A stretch of 46,968 nt of DNA, taken from the NCBI GenBank assembly GCA_022797375.1, contig JAAWKM010000008.1:1-46968 (forward strand), written 5' to 3'. Source of the DNA: Lachnospiraceae bacterium (GTDB taxonomy: Bacteria > Bacillota > Clostridia > Lachnospirales > Lachnospiraceae). Each line of letters opens with the position of its first letter. Position 1 is the first letter of the stretch. The translations under genes were made by a program, and so were the position numbers. Positions 8,289-15,766 of the stretch are shown in pieces. Under the pieces are notes generated by a model. That model had not been told where the DNA came from and searched no databases. It worked only from the letters and a program-made list of their open reading frames with translations.

Positions 8289-9083
8289 ATGTTAGAAATT
8301 AATAATATTCATAAAACATTTAATATTGGTACAATTAATGAAAAGAAAGCATTGAACGGGGTGACTCTTTATCTTGATGAAGGCGATTTCGTAACAGTTA
8401 TAGGAGGCAATGGTGCAGGCAAGTCTACAATGCTTAATGCCGTTGCAGGTGTATGGCCTATAGACAGTGGAAGCATTATAATTGATGGTAATGATGTAAC
8501 CGGGCTTCCAGAACATAAAAGAGCGCCTTACCTTGGCAGGGTATTCCAGGACCCTATGAATGGCACAACAGCCACAATGGAGATACAGGAAAATCTTGCA
8601 CTTGCAGCAAGGCGGGGGCAGAGAAGGACACTCAGGTGGGGCATAACAAAGTCTGAAAAGGCCAGATACCACACACTGCTGAAAAGCCTTGACCTTGGAC
8701 TTGAAGACAGGATGTCATCAAAGGTGGGGCTGTTATCTGGAGGACAGCGCCAGGCAGTAACTCTTCTTATGGCAACACTTAAAAAGCCAAAGCTTCTGTT
8801 GCTTGATGAGCACACAGCAGCACTTGACCCGAAGACTGCTGCAAAGGTTCTTGAACTGTCAGATAAGATTATTGCAGAAAATAACCTTACTGCAATGATG
8901 GTTACACATAACATGCGCGATGCAATAGTACATGGCAACCGCCTGGTTATGATGAACGAAGGGCAGATTATACTTGATATAAAAGGAGAGGAGAAGAAGA
9001 AATTATCAGTGGAAGATTTACTTCAGAAGTTTGAAGAAGTAAGTGGTGAAGAATTTACCAGTGATAAAGCACTTCTGGGATAA
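8289..9083 (+). CDS. ABC transporter ATP-binding protein (TrpZ/COG1101-like)
   Basis: ATPase partner of the preceding permease. Walker A is GGNGAGKST (about residues 39-47), the signature is LSGGQRQ, Walker B LLLLDEHTAALD and the H-loop is in MVTHNM. The His-Thr pair after the catalytic Glu (DEHTAALD) is typical of this importer subgroup. At 264 residues it is a stand-alone nucleotide-binding protein. GGGGGA precedes the ATG. It ends the operon, 10 bp before a perfect 15-bp terminator hairpin. All the parts for ATP-driven uptake are present except the extracellular binding protein. Confidence 0.9.
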   Translation: MLEINNIHKTFNIGTINEKKALNGVTLYLDEGDFVTVIGGNGAGKSTMLNAVAGVWPIDSGSIIIDGNDVTGLPEHKRAPYLGRVFQDPMNGTTATMEIQENLALAARRGQRRTLRWGITKSEKARYHTLLKSLDLGLEDRMSSKVGLLSGGQRQAVTLLMATLKKPKLLLLDEHTAALDPKTAAKVLELSDKIIAENNLTAMMVTHNMRDAIVHGNRLVMMNEGQIILDIKGEEKKKLSVEDLLQKFEEVSGEEFTSDKALLG

Positions 9084-9092
9084 GATTATATT

Positions 9093-9133
9093 GTACAGTG
9101 GTAATAAAAATTATTACCACTGTACATATTTAT
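9093..9133. terminator. Terminator hairpin between convergent genes
   Basis: Perfect 15-bp stem (9093-9107 with 9111-9125) with a 3-nt loop and an AT-rich tail. It lies between the ABC ATPase and the convergent beta-lactamase-like gene. Confidence 0.8.
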
Positions 9134-9181
9134 TTACAACATGGTTTTTACATTAACATGGTATTTATACGTAAAAGCATA

Positions 9182-10165
9182 TTAATGGGTGTAATAATCT
9201 GATATTATTTGTATTGCAATTTCCTTTGCAATAGAACTGTTTACTTCCCTGTTATTAGTTTTTCCAAGATATATACAAAAATAAACCTGGTTTTCTTCTG
9301 TTCCTGCAGTACCAGTAAACCATGCATCAATAGTGGTTCCCTGTTTTACGCCCGTTCCTGTTTTTCCATATATAGGTATTCCAGCTTTATTTTTTTCTGT
9401 TACAAGCATTGCATCTTTTAGTCTTTTTTGTGATTTCTGGGAATAAACAGACTGGTTTCCAAATATGCGTTCCATTACTTCTGTCTGTTCTTTTGGTGAA
9501 ATTTTTAATGATGATTCAACCCAGAAGCCTGTGAGGGAGCGGTTATTGTTATTTGTATTTAACTTTCCTTTCCAGTCGGAAATATCACAGTTGCCATATT
9601 GGAGCTTATTTAACTGTTTCTGCATTTCTTTTTTGCCTGTTTCATCTATAACTTCCCTGAAATACCATATACATGATGTCTGGAATGCTTCTTTAAAACC
9701 AATATCAGTATTCCAGCTGTCATTCCAGAATATTTCACCGCTCCATTTACGTATAGATTTGCCTGGTTTTATAATTCCATTTTCCAAAGCAATTAGTGAC
9801 GAAATAATTTTAAATGTTGAACATGGTGATTTTCTTTTAAATGCCAGTTTCTTATTATATATGGTATACTTCCCGCTAGAAGCATTATAGATAACAGCTG
9901 CACCGTTTAACCCATTAAAATATGCAGACAGGTCTGTGGGTATTATTTCTGGTTCTGGCGTCTGTGTAAAAGATGGTTTTATGGAAGGTTTTTTTGTAAC
10001 AGGGATGTCTGTTACAGAATAAATGTCTGAAACATCCTCTGTTTTATTGTTTCCTGTAGAAGACTGTTTTATTTCTGTATTTCCATTTGCAGAACATCCG
10101 CTTATTAAAAGCGCAGATACAAATATATTGCATATAAATTTTATACATAAAGTCCATTTTTTCAT
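9182..10165 (-). CDS. Class D beta-lactamase-like (OXA-type) penicillin-binding lipoprotein
   Basis: Serine acylase of the penicillin-recognising class D group, predicted to sit on the outer face of the membrane. From the chosen start it has a lipoprotein signal ending LISGC (Cys24), a Ser/Thr/Pro-rich linker to about 78, then the catalytic STFK (Ser116, Lys119). An SxV-like motif reads SCI at 164-166, followed by YGN at 190-192 and KTGTG at 268-272. Its 327 residues are longer than secreted OXA enzymes because of the lipidated linker. I start at 10165 because AGGAG lies 6 nt before it on the minus strand; the open frame extends to 10189. A promoter lies at 10209-10237. The SCI variant leaves beta-lactam hydrolysis uncertain: it could instead be a sensor or transpeptidase-like protein. 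Confidence 0.85.
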   Translation of the reverse strand: MKKWTLCIKFICNIFVSALLISGCSANGNTEIKQSSTGNNKTEDVSDIYSVTDIPVTKKPSIKPSFTQTPEPEIIPTDLSAYFNGLNGAAVIYNASSGKYTIYNKKLAFKRKSPCSTFKIISSLIALENGIIKPGKSIRKWSGEIFWNDSWNTDIGFKEAFQTSCIWYFREVIDETGKKEMQKQLNKLQYGNCDISDWKGKLNTNNNNRSLTGFWVESSLKISPKEQTEVMERIFGNQSVYSQKSQKRLKDAMLVTEKNKAGIPIYGKTGTGVKQGTTIDAWFTGTAGTEENQVYFCIYLGKTNNREVNSSIAKEIAIQIISDYYTH

Positions 10166-10208
10166 AAATTGCTCCTGTACCTCCAGCATTGGATGTTATA
10201 ATTTTATT

Positions 10209-10237
10209 ATTTTAACATAAGCCTGGATGTAAGTCTA
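10209..10237 (-). promoter_or_regulatory. Promoter of the class D beta-lactamase-like gene
   Basis: On the minus strand TAGACT (10232-10237), a 17-nt spacer and TAAAAT (10209-10214), about 45 bases ahead of the chosen start. Confidence 0.5.
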
Positions 10238-10323
10238 TGGCAATTTTGCATTTTATTGTGTGCTAAATTATTTAGATAAACGGTAGATACTGCATTATAG
10301 TAATAATAAATATATGAATAAAA

Positions 10324-10337
10324 CGAACATATGTACT
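10324..10337 (+). promoter_or_regulatory. Candidate LexA (SOS) box upstream of uvrA
   Basis: CGAACATATGTACT matches the Gram-positive LexA/DinR consensus CGAACRNRYGTTYC at 12 of 14 positions and touches the -35 hexamer of the uvrA promoter. uvrA is a classical SOS gene, so position and sequence agree. Confidence 0.65.
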
Positions 10338-10365
10338 TGAAATGGAATTCAATTCGTGGTATGCT
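10337..10365 (+). promoter_or_regulatory. Promoter of uvrA
   Basis: TTGAAA (10337-10342), 17-nt spacer, TATGCT (10360-10365), 35 bp ahead of the first ATG of uvrA and directly after the LexA-like box. Confidence 0.6.
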
Positions 10366-10400
10366 GTTTACATAAATTATGAAAGGATATTACAGAAAAC

Positions 10401-13244
10401 ATGGCAGTGCATAAAGAAGTAATGAAATATATTAAAATCAGGAAAGCATATGAACATAACCTTAAAGGCATAGATATTGATATACCACGTGACAGTTTTG
10501 TTGTATTTACAGGGCTTAGTGGTTCTGGCAAGTCGTCACTTGCTTTTGATACTATATATGCAGAGGGGCAGAGAAGGTATATGGAATCTTTGTCTTCTTA
10601 TGCAAGGCAGTTCCTTGGGCTGATGGAGAAGCCAAATGTTGAAAGCATAGAGGGGCTTCCACCAGCTATTTCTATTGACCAAAAGTCTACTAACAGAAAC
10701 CCCCGTTCAACTGTTGGCACTGTAACGGAAATTTATGATTATTTCAGGCTGCTTTATGCAAGGGCAGGTATACCACACTGCCCAGAATGTGGCAAGGAAA
10801 TTAAAAGGCAGACTGTTGACCAGATAGTAGATGAAATTATGTCATTTCCTGAAAATACAAAAATACAGCTTTTAGCACCAGTTGTAAGAGGAAGGAAAGG
10901 GCAACATGCCAAAGTATTTGAGAGTGCAAGGAAGAGCGGGTATATAAGGGTTGTTGTGGATGGCAATGTATATGAACTTTCAGAGGAGATTAGCCTGGAT
11001 AAGAATAAAAAACATAATATAGAAATTATGGTGGACAGGCTTATTGTCAGGGATGGTATAGAAAGAAGGCTGACAGATTCAGTAGAAAGTGTAATGCGTT
11101 TGTCAGATGGCCTTCTGGCAGTTGATATTCCTGGAGGGGAAAGGGTAAATTTCAGCCAGAGCTTTTCATGTGCAGACTGTGGTGTAAGTATTGATGAAAT
11201 AGAACCAAGAATATTTTCATTTAACAACCCTTTTGGTGCTTGTGAAGTGTGTAATGGAATAGGTTATAAAATGGAATTTGACGAGGAACTCATACTGCCT
11301 GACAAGACATTAAGCCTTGCAGACGGAGCAATTTCTATAAGCGGCTGGCAGTCTGTTCCTGATAAGAACAGTTTTTCAAGATGTCTTCTTGAGGCACTGG
11401 CAAAAGAGTATAATTTCAGCCTTGACACGCCATATGTTGAACTTCCAAAGGATATACAGAATATAATAATGCATGGGACAGATGGCAGGGAAGTTAAGGT
11501 ACATTATAAAGGGCAGCGTGGCGAGGGCGTTTATGATGTTGCCTTTGAGGGTGTTATTAAAAATGTAGAACGCAGGTACAGGGAAACAAACTCTGACGTT
11601 TCAAAAAGGGAATATGAAACGTTTATGCGTATAACACCTTGTAAAGCATGTGGCGGCAGAAGGCTTAAGAAAGAGGCGCTTGCTGTTACAATAGCGGATA
11701 AGAATATTGCTGAAATTACTAATATGCCAATATGTACACTGATGGATTTCCTGGAGAACCTTAAACTCAGTGAGAAACAGCTTAAAATAGGCAAGGCAGT
11801 CCTTAAAGAGATACGTTCAAGGGTGAGGTTTCTTGTAGATGTTGGTCTTGACTATCTTTCACTGGCACGTTATACAGGAAGCTTGTCAGGTGGTGAAGCA
11901 CAGCGTATACGCCTTGCTACCCAGATTGGTTCAGGGCTTGTAGGTGTTGCTTATATACTTGATGAGCCAAGTATAGGGCTTCACCAGCGTGATAATGACA
12001 AGCTGCTCCAGACACTTAATAAGCTAAAAGACCTTGGAAATACACTTATAGTTGTGGAACATGATGAAGATACAATGTTTGCAGCTGATTATATAGTTGA
12101 TATAGGGCCAGGTGCAGGGGAACATGGGGGACAAGTTGTGGCACAGGGTACAGCACAGGAAATAATTGATACACCTGGTTCGGTTACAGGTGATTACCTG
12201 GCAGGCAGGAAGAAAATCCCAGTGCCTGTTTCAAGAAGGAAACCAAAGGGATGGATTACTGTAAAAGGTGCGAAGGAGAATAACCTTAAAAATATTAATG
12301 TATCATTTCCTATAGGAGTACTGACTTGTGTTACAGGTGTATCTGGCTCTGGAAAGAGCTCACTTGTAAACGAGATATTATATAAATACCTTGCTAAAAA
12401 CCTTAACCATGCAAGATGCATACCAGGTTCATGCAGAAGTGTTGAAGGCATAGAAAATCTTGATAAGGTTATTAATATTGACCAGTCGCCTATAGGCAGG
12501 ACCCCACGTTCAAATCCTGCAACATATACAGGCGTTTTTGATATGATAAGGGATATATTTGCATCTACATCTGATGCTAAAATGAAAGGTTACAAAAAGG
12601 GAAGATTTAGTTTTAATGTTAAGGGTGGAAGATGTGAGGCGTGCAACGGTGATGGCATAATTAAAATAGAGATGAATTTCCTTCCAGATGTTTATGTGCC
12701 TTGTGAAGTATGCGGGGGCAAAAGGTATAACAGGGAAACGCTAGATGTAAAGTATAAGGGTAAAAGCATATATGATGTGCTGGATATGACGGTTGAAGAG
12801 GCACGTATATTTTTTGAAAATATACCAAGTATACGTAATAAAATGGATACACTTTATGATGTCGGGCTTTCATATATTAAACTTGGACAGCCGTCTACAA
12901 CACTGTCAGGTGGTGAGGCACAGCGTGTAAAGCTTGCCACAGAACTTAGCAGGAGAAGCACAGGAAAGACAGTATATATACTTGATGAACCAACAACAGG
13001 GCTCCATTTTGCAGATGTGCATAAACTTGTGGATATTTTAAGCAGGCTTGCAGAAACTGGCAATACAGTAATTGTAATAGAACATAACCTTGATGTAATT
13101 AAGACTGCGGATTATATTATTGATATGGGGCCAGAAGGCGGCGGAAACGGAGGCACACTTCTTACATCAGGTACACCTGAAAATGTAGCAGAGGTAAAGG
13201 AATCATATACAGGCTACTATATAAAGAAAATGCTTGGAAGGTGA
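10401..13244 (+). CDS. uvrA: Excinuclease ABC subunit A
   Basis: DNA-damage recognition ATPase of nucleotide excision repair; acts as a dimer with UvrB. Two ABC modules are present: Walker A GLSGSGKS (38-45) and GVSGSGKS in the second half, with LSGGEAQR signatures in both. Zinc-binding cysteine sets are seen in CPECG, CADCG...CEVCN and CEACNGDG...CEVCGG. The 947 residues fit the family. AAAGGA lies rather far (about 14 nt) before the ATG, so the in-frame GTG at 10407 or the ATG at 10422 ([13 protein letters not shown]) is also possible. A LexA-like operator and promoter precede it. The next gene begins 4 nt after its stop. Confidence 0.97.
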   Translation: MAVHKEVMKYIKIRKAYEHNLKGIDIDIPRDSFVVFTGLSGSGKSSLAFDTIYAEGQRRYMESLSSYARQFLGLMEKPNVESIEGLPPAISIDQKSTNRNPRSTVGTVTEIYDYFRLLYARAGIPHCPECGKEIKRQTVDQIVDEIMSFPENTKIQLLAPVVRGRKGQHAKVFESARKSGYIRVVVDGNVYELSEEISLDKNKKHNIEIMVDRLIVRDGIERRLTDSVESVMRLSDGLLAVDIPGGERVNFSQSFSCADCGVSIDEIEPRIFSFNNPFGACEVCNGIGYKMEFDEELILPDKTLSLADGAISISGWQSVPDKNSFSRCLLEALAKEYNFSLDTPYVELPKDIQNIIMHGTDGREVKVHYKGQRGEGVYDVAFEGVIKNVERRYRETNSDVSKREYETFMRITPCKACGGRRLKKEALAVTIADKNIAEITNMPICTLMDFLENLKLSEKQLKIGKAVLKEIRSRVRFLVDVGLDYLSLARYTGSLSGGEAQRIRLATQIGSGLVGVAYILDEPSIGLHQRDNDKLLQTLNKLKDLGNTLIVVEHDEDTMFAADYIVDIGPGAGEHGGQVVAQGTAQEIIDTPGSVTGDYLAGRKKIPVPVSRRKPKGWITVKGAKENNLKNINVSFPIGVLTCVTGVSGSGKSSLVNEILYKYLAKNLNHARCIPGSCRSVEGIENLDKVINIDQSPIGRTPRSNPATYTGVFDMIRDIFASTSDAKMKGYKKGRFSFNVKGGRCEACNGDGIIKIEMNFLPDVYVPCEVCGGKRYNRETLDVKYKGKSIYDVLDMTVEEARIFFENIPSIRNKMDTLYDVGLSYIKLGQPSTTLSGGEAQRVKLATELSRRSTGKTVYILDEPTTGLHFADVHKLVDILSRLAETGNTVIVIEHNLDVIKTADYIIDMGPEGGGNGGTLLTSGTPENVAEVKESYTGYYIKKMLGR

Positions 13245-13248
13245 TGGT

Positions 13249-13833
13249 ATGGCGGGAAGCCAGAATACTTTTTTTGCTATGATGTCACGTATGAAATATA
13301 TTGAGAGATGGGCACTTATGAGAAATTCTGCAAGTGAAAATATAAGTGAGCATTCCCTGGAAGTGGCAATAATAGCACATGCACTTGCAGTTATTGGAAA
13401 TACCAGGCTTGGAAAAAACTATAACCCTGAACATATTGCAATGCTTGGTATCTATCACGATTGCACAGAAATAATTACAGGTGATATGCCAACTCCTGTA
13501 AAATATAATAATGAATTAATCCGTATGGCATATAAAGAGATTGAAGAAGAAGCTGCTTTACGTATAATTAATATGCTGCCAGCAGATATGCAGGAATATT
13601 ATAAATGTTATTTTGGCGGGGAAGAAGACAAGGAGGCATTAAAGCTTGTAAAAGCAGCAGATAAACTGTCTGCACTTGTTAAGTGTATTGAGGAAGAAAA
13701 GGCAGGTAATAAAGAATTTGTGTGCGCAAAAGCTTCTGTTATATCATCAATAGAGGGAATGGACTGCATGGAGGCGGGAATATTTTGTAATGAATTCCTT
13801 GGTGCATATGGAAAGACGTTAGATGAATTATAA
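13249..13833 (+). CDS. YfbR-type HD-domain 5'-deoxynucleotidase
   Basis: Predicted metal-dependent phosphohydrolase that removes phosphate from deoxynucleoside monophosphates. The N-terminus resembles E. coli YfbR (FFAMMSRMKYIERWALMR, then ENISEHSLEVA). The HD metal site is visible: His35, His70-Asp71 (IYHDCTE) and Asp138 (KAADKL). At 194 residues it has the family length. I use ATG 13249, four bases after the uvrA stop, with AAGGTGA ahead; a TTG in the same frame at 13234 would overlap uvrA. Transcription with uvrA suggests nucleotide clean-up during repair, but that is inference. A terminator follows at 13861. Confidence 0.85.
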   Translation: MAGSQNTFFAMMSRMKYIERWALMRNSASENISEHSLEVAIIAHALAVIGNTRLGKNYNPEHIAMLGIYHDCTEIITGDMPTPVKYNNELIRMAYKEIEEEAALRIINMLPADMQEYYKCYFGGEEDKEALKLVKAADKLSALVKCIEEEKAGNKEFVCAKASVISSIEGMDCMEAGIFCNEFLGAYGKTLDEL

Positions 13834-13860
13834 ATCTGGAACAATATAAAAGTATTAGTA

Positions 13861-13897
13861 AAAACTACGGTTAATTTGTATTGCCGTAGTTTTTATT
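13861..13897 (+). terminator. Rho-independent terminator after the uvrA operon
   Basis: Perfect 10-bp stem (13861-13870 with 13884-13893) followed by a T run. Confidence 0.85.
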
Positions 13898-13915
13898 ATA
13901 TATTACTATACAGCT

Positions 13916-13984
13916 CCAGCCTGGACACAGAAGCCCCGTGTCCGTTTCCTGGCACAGAATAACTGGAAATTTTATGAAACGGAC
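13916..13984 (+). repeat. Intergenic palindromic repeat, short copy (family 1)
   Basis: Starts with CCAGCCTGG and contains GTCCGTTTC (13940-13948) paired with GAAACGGAC (13976-13984), enclosing TAACTGGAAATTTTAT. It is collinear with 24938-25006 and shares its end sequences with the copies at 1581 and 33854. Confidence 0.8.
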
Positions 13985-14102
13985 GTTTCCAGATATAAAA
14001 ATATAGTAGACAGCTTTGTAACCTTTTGTTATACTTGTTTTTGTATCTATTTTTAACAGACACAAACTTGGCACTGGTAAGCCAGGGATAAGGCGGGATA
14101 TA

Positions 14103-14873
14103 ATGGAAAGTAATAATAATGATGGCATATATACAGGTTTTGCTTATGTATATGACAAATTTATGGACAATATCCCATATAGCAGATGGCACAGTTATAT
14201 ACATATGCTTCTTAAAGAATATGGTATAACAAGTGGAATTGTAGCTGAACTTGCATGTGGTACAGGCACAATAACATCAATGCTTGCAGAAGATGGTTAT
14301 GATATGATAGGCATTGATATATCATATGACATGCTTGGGATTGCACGTGGCAAATGCCCTGGAAATGTGCTTTTATTACAACAGGATATAAGGGAACTTG
14401 ATTTATATGGTTCAGCAGCAGCAATGGTATGTGTATGTGATGGCATGAATTATATGGATTGTGCAGACAGCCTTTACAATGTATTTTGTAAGGTAAATAT
14501 ATTTCTTGATTATGGTGGCATATTTATATTCGACCTTAAAACAAGGTATTTTTACGAAAATATCCTTGGCAGCAGGGTAATTGCAGAAAACAGGGAAGAT
14601 GCAAGCCTTATATGGGAAAATGAATTCAATAAGGAAACAGGGATAAATGAATACCTGGTTACAATTTACAGCCTTTATGATGAAGAAAATGGTTTATTTA
14701 CAAGATATGAAGAGCTTCATACACAGAAAGCATATTCCATAGAGGAAACCAAAGAACTGGCAGAAAGAGCTGGTCTGGAGACAGTTGCAGTTTATAATGC
14801 ATTTACAAAAGAGGAACCTAAGGAAGATAGTGAGAGAGTTTATTTTATATTAAAAAAAGCATTTGGAGGGTAA
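14103..14873 (+). CDS. Class I SAM-dependent methyltransferase, YqeM-like
   Basis: Predicted cytoplasmic methyltransferase. The N-terminus GFAYVYDKFMDNIPYSRW matches the YqeM-like group. The SAM-binding motif I is VAELACGTGT (about 47-56), motif II is IGIDISYDML, and a motif IV-like DGMNYM follows. The substrate is not known for this group. The gene opens a tight operon: hslO follows after 9 nt, then the glucosaminidase and cohesin-like genes. A GGCGG-like site precedes the ATG. The 256-residue length is normal. Confidence 0.85.
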   Translation: MESNNNDGIYTGFAYVYDKFMDNIPYSRWHSYIHMLLKEYGITSGIVAELACGTGTITSMLAEDGYDMIGIDISYDMLGIARGKCPGNVLLLQQDIRELDLYGSAAAMVCVCDGMNYMDCADSLYNVFCKVNIFLDYGGIFIFDLKTRYFYENILGSRVIAENREDASLIWENEFNKETGINEYLVTIYSLYDEENGLFTRYEELHTQKAYSIEETKELAERAGLETVAVYNAFTKEEPKEDSERVYFILKKAFGG

Positions 14874-14882
14874 TTTCAGGTT

Positions 14883-15755
14883 ATGGAAAGTGATTATATT
14901 GCCAGGGCAACGGCAGCAAACCACCAGTTGCGTGCTTTTGCTATTACAAGCAGGAATATTGCAGAAGAGGCAAGGCGCATACACAATACAAGCCCTGTTG
15001 CAACAGCAGCATTAGGAAGGCTTTTGTCAGCAGGCAGCATGATGGGAAGCATGATGAAGGGCGGAAAGGACGTACTTACATTACAGATAGAATGTGGAGG
15101 CCCTATAGGGGGCATGGTAGTAACAGCAGGTTCTGATGGCTGTGTGAAGGGGTACGTAAACCATCCAGATATAGTGCTTCCTCCAAACCCACAGGGAAAA
15201 CTTGATGTATCTGGTGCACTTGGACCAGGTTTTTTAAATGTAATAAGAGATACAGGGTTAAAGGAACCTTATAATGGCCAGGTGCATCTTGTTTCCGGGG
15301 AAATTGCCGAGGATTTGACATATTATTATGCTACATCTGAACAAGTACCTTCAACAGTTGGGCTTGGTGTGTTAATGGATATGGATAATACTGTCAGACA
15401 GGCAGGGGGATTTATAATACAGGTTATGCCAGATGCAGAAGATAGCGTTATAGACAGGCTGGAGGAGTCTGTAAACAATATTAAATCTGTAACAGATATG
15501 CTGGAAAGCGGCATGGGGCCTGAAGATATCCTTAAGTATATTATTAAAGAAGACAGTGTGGAAATCCTGGAGAAAATACCAGTAAAATACTACTGTAACT
15601 GTTCAAAGGACAGGTTTTACAGGGCAATTGCAAGCCTTGGGCAGAGTAGTTTACAGGAAATCGCAAAGGATGGAAATCCAGTTGAAACCAGCTGCCAGTT
15701 TTGCGGCTCACATTATGTTTTTGGTATGGAGGAAATAAATGGACTAATTAGATGA
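14883..15755 (+). CDS. hslO: Hsp33 redox-regulated chaperonin
   Basis: Holdase chaperone that is switched on by oxidation. The C-terminal zinc switch is intact: CNC in KYYCNCSKDR and CQFC near the end, the CxC...CxxC pattern of the family. The N-terminal domain shows ARATAANHQLRAFAI and GRLLSAGSMMGSMMKG, and the 290 residues fit. It is embedded between a methyltransferase and cell-wall genes, with 9 nt before and a start 11 nt after. In an obligate anaerobe it would protect proteins during oxygen exposure. Confidence 0.97.
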   Translation: MESDYIARATAANHQLRAFAITSRNIAEEARRIHNTSPVATAALGRLLSAGSMMGSMMKGGKDVLTLQIECGGPIGGMVVTAGSDGCVKGYVNHPDIVLPPNPQGKLDVSGALGPGFLNVIRDTGLKEPYNGQVHLVSGEIAEDLTYYYATSEQVPSTVGLGVLMDMDNTVRQAGGFIIQVMPDAEDSVIDRLEESVNNIKSVTDMLESGMGPEDILKYIIKEDSVEILEKIPVKYYCNCSKDRFYRAIASLGQSSLQEIAKDGNPVETSCQFCGSHYVFGMEEINGLIR

Positions 15756-15766
15756 GGAGTGGTCGG

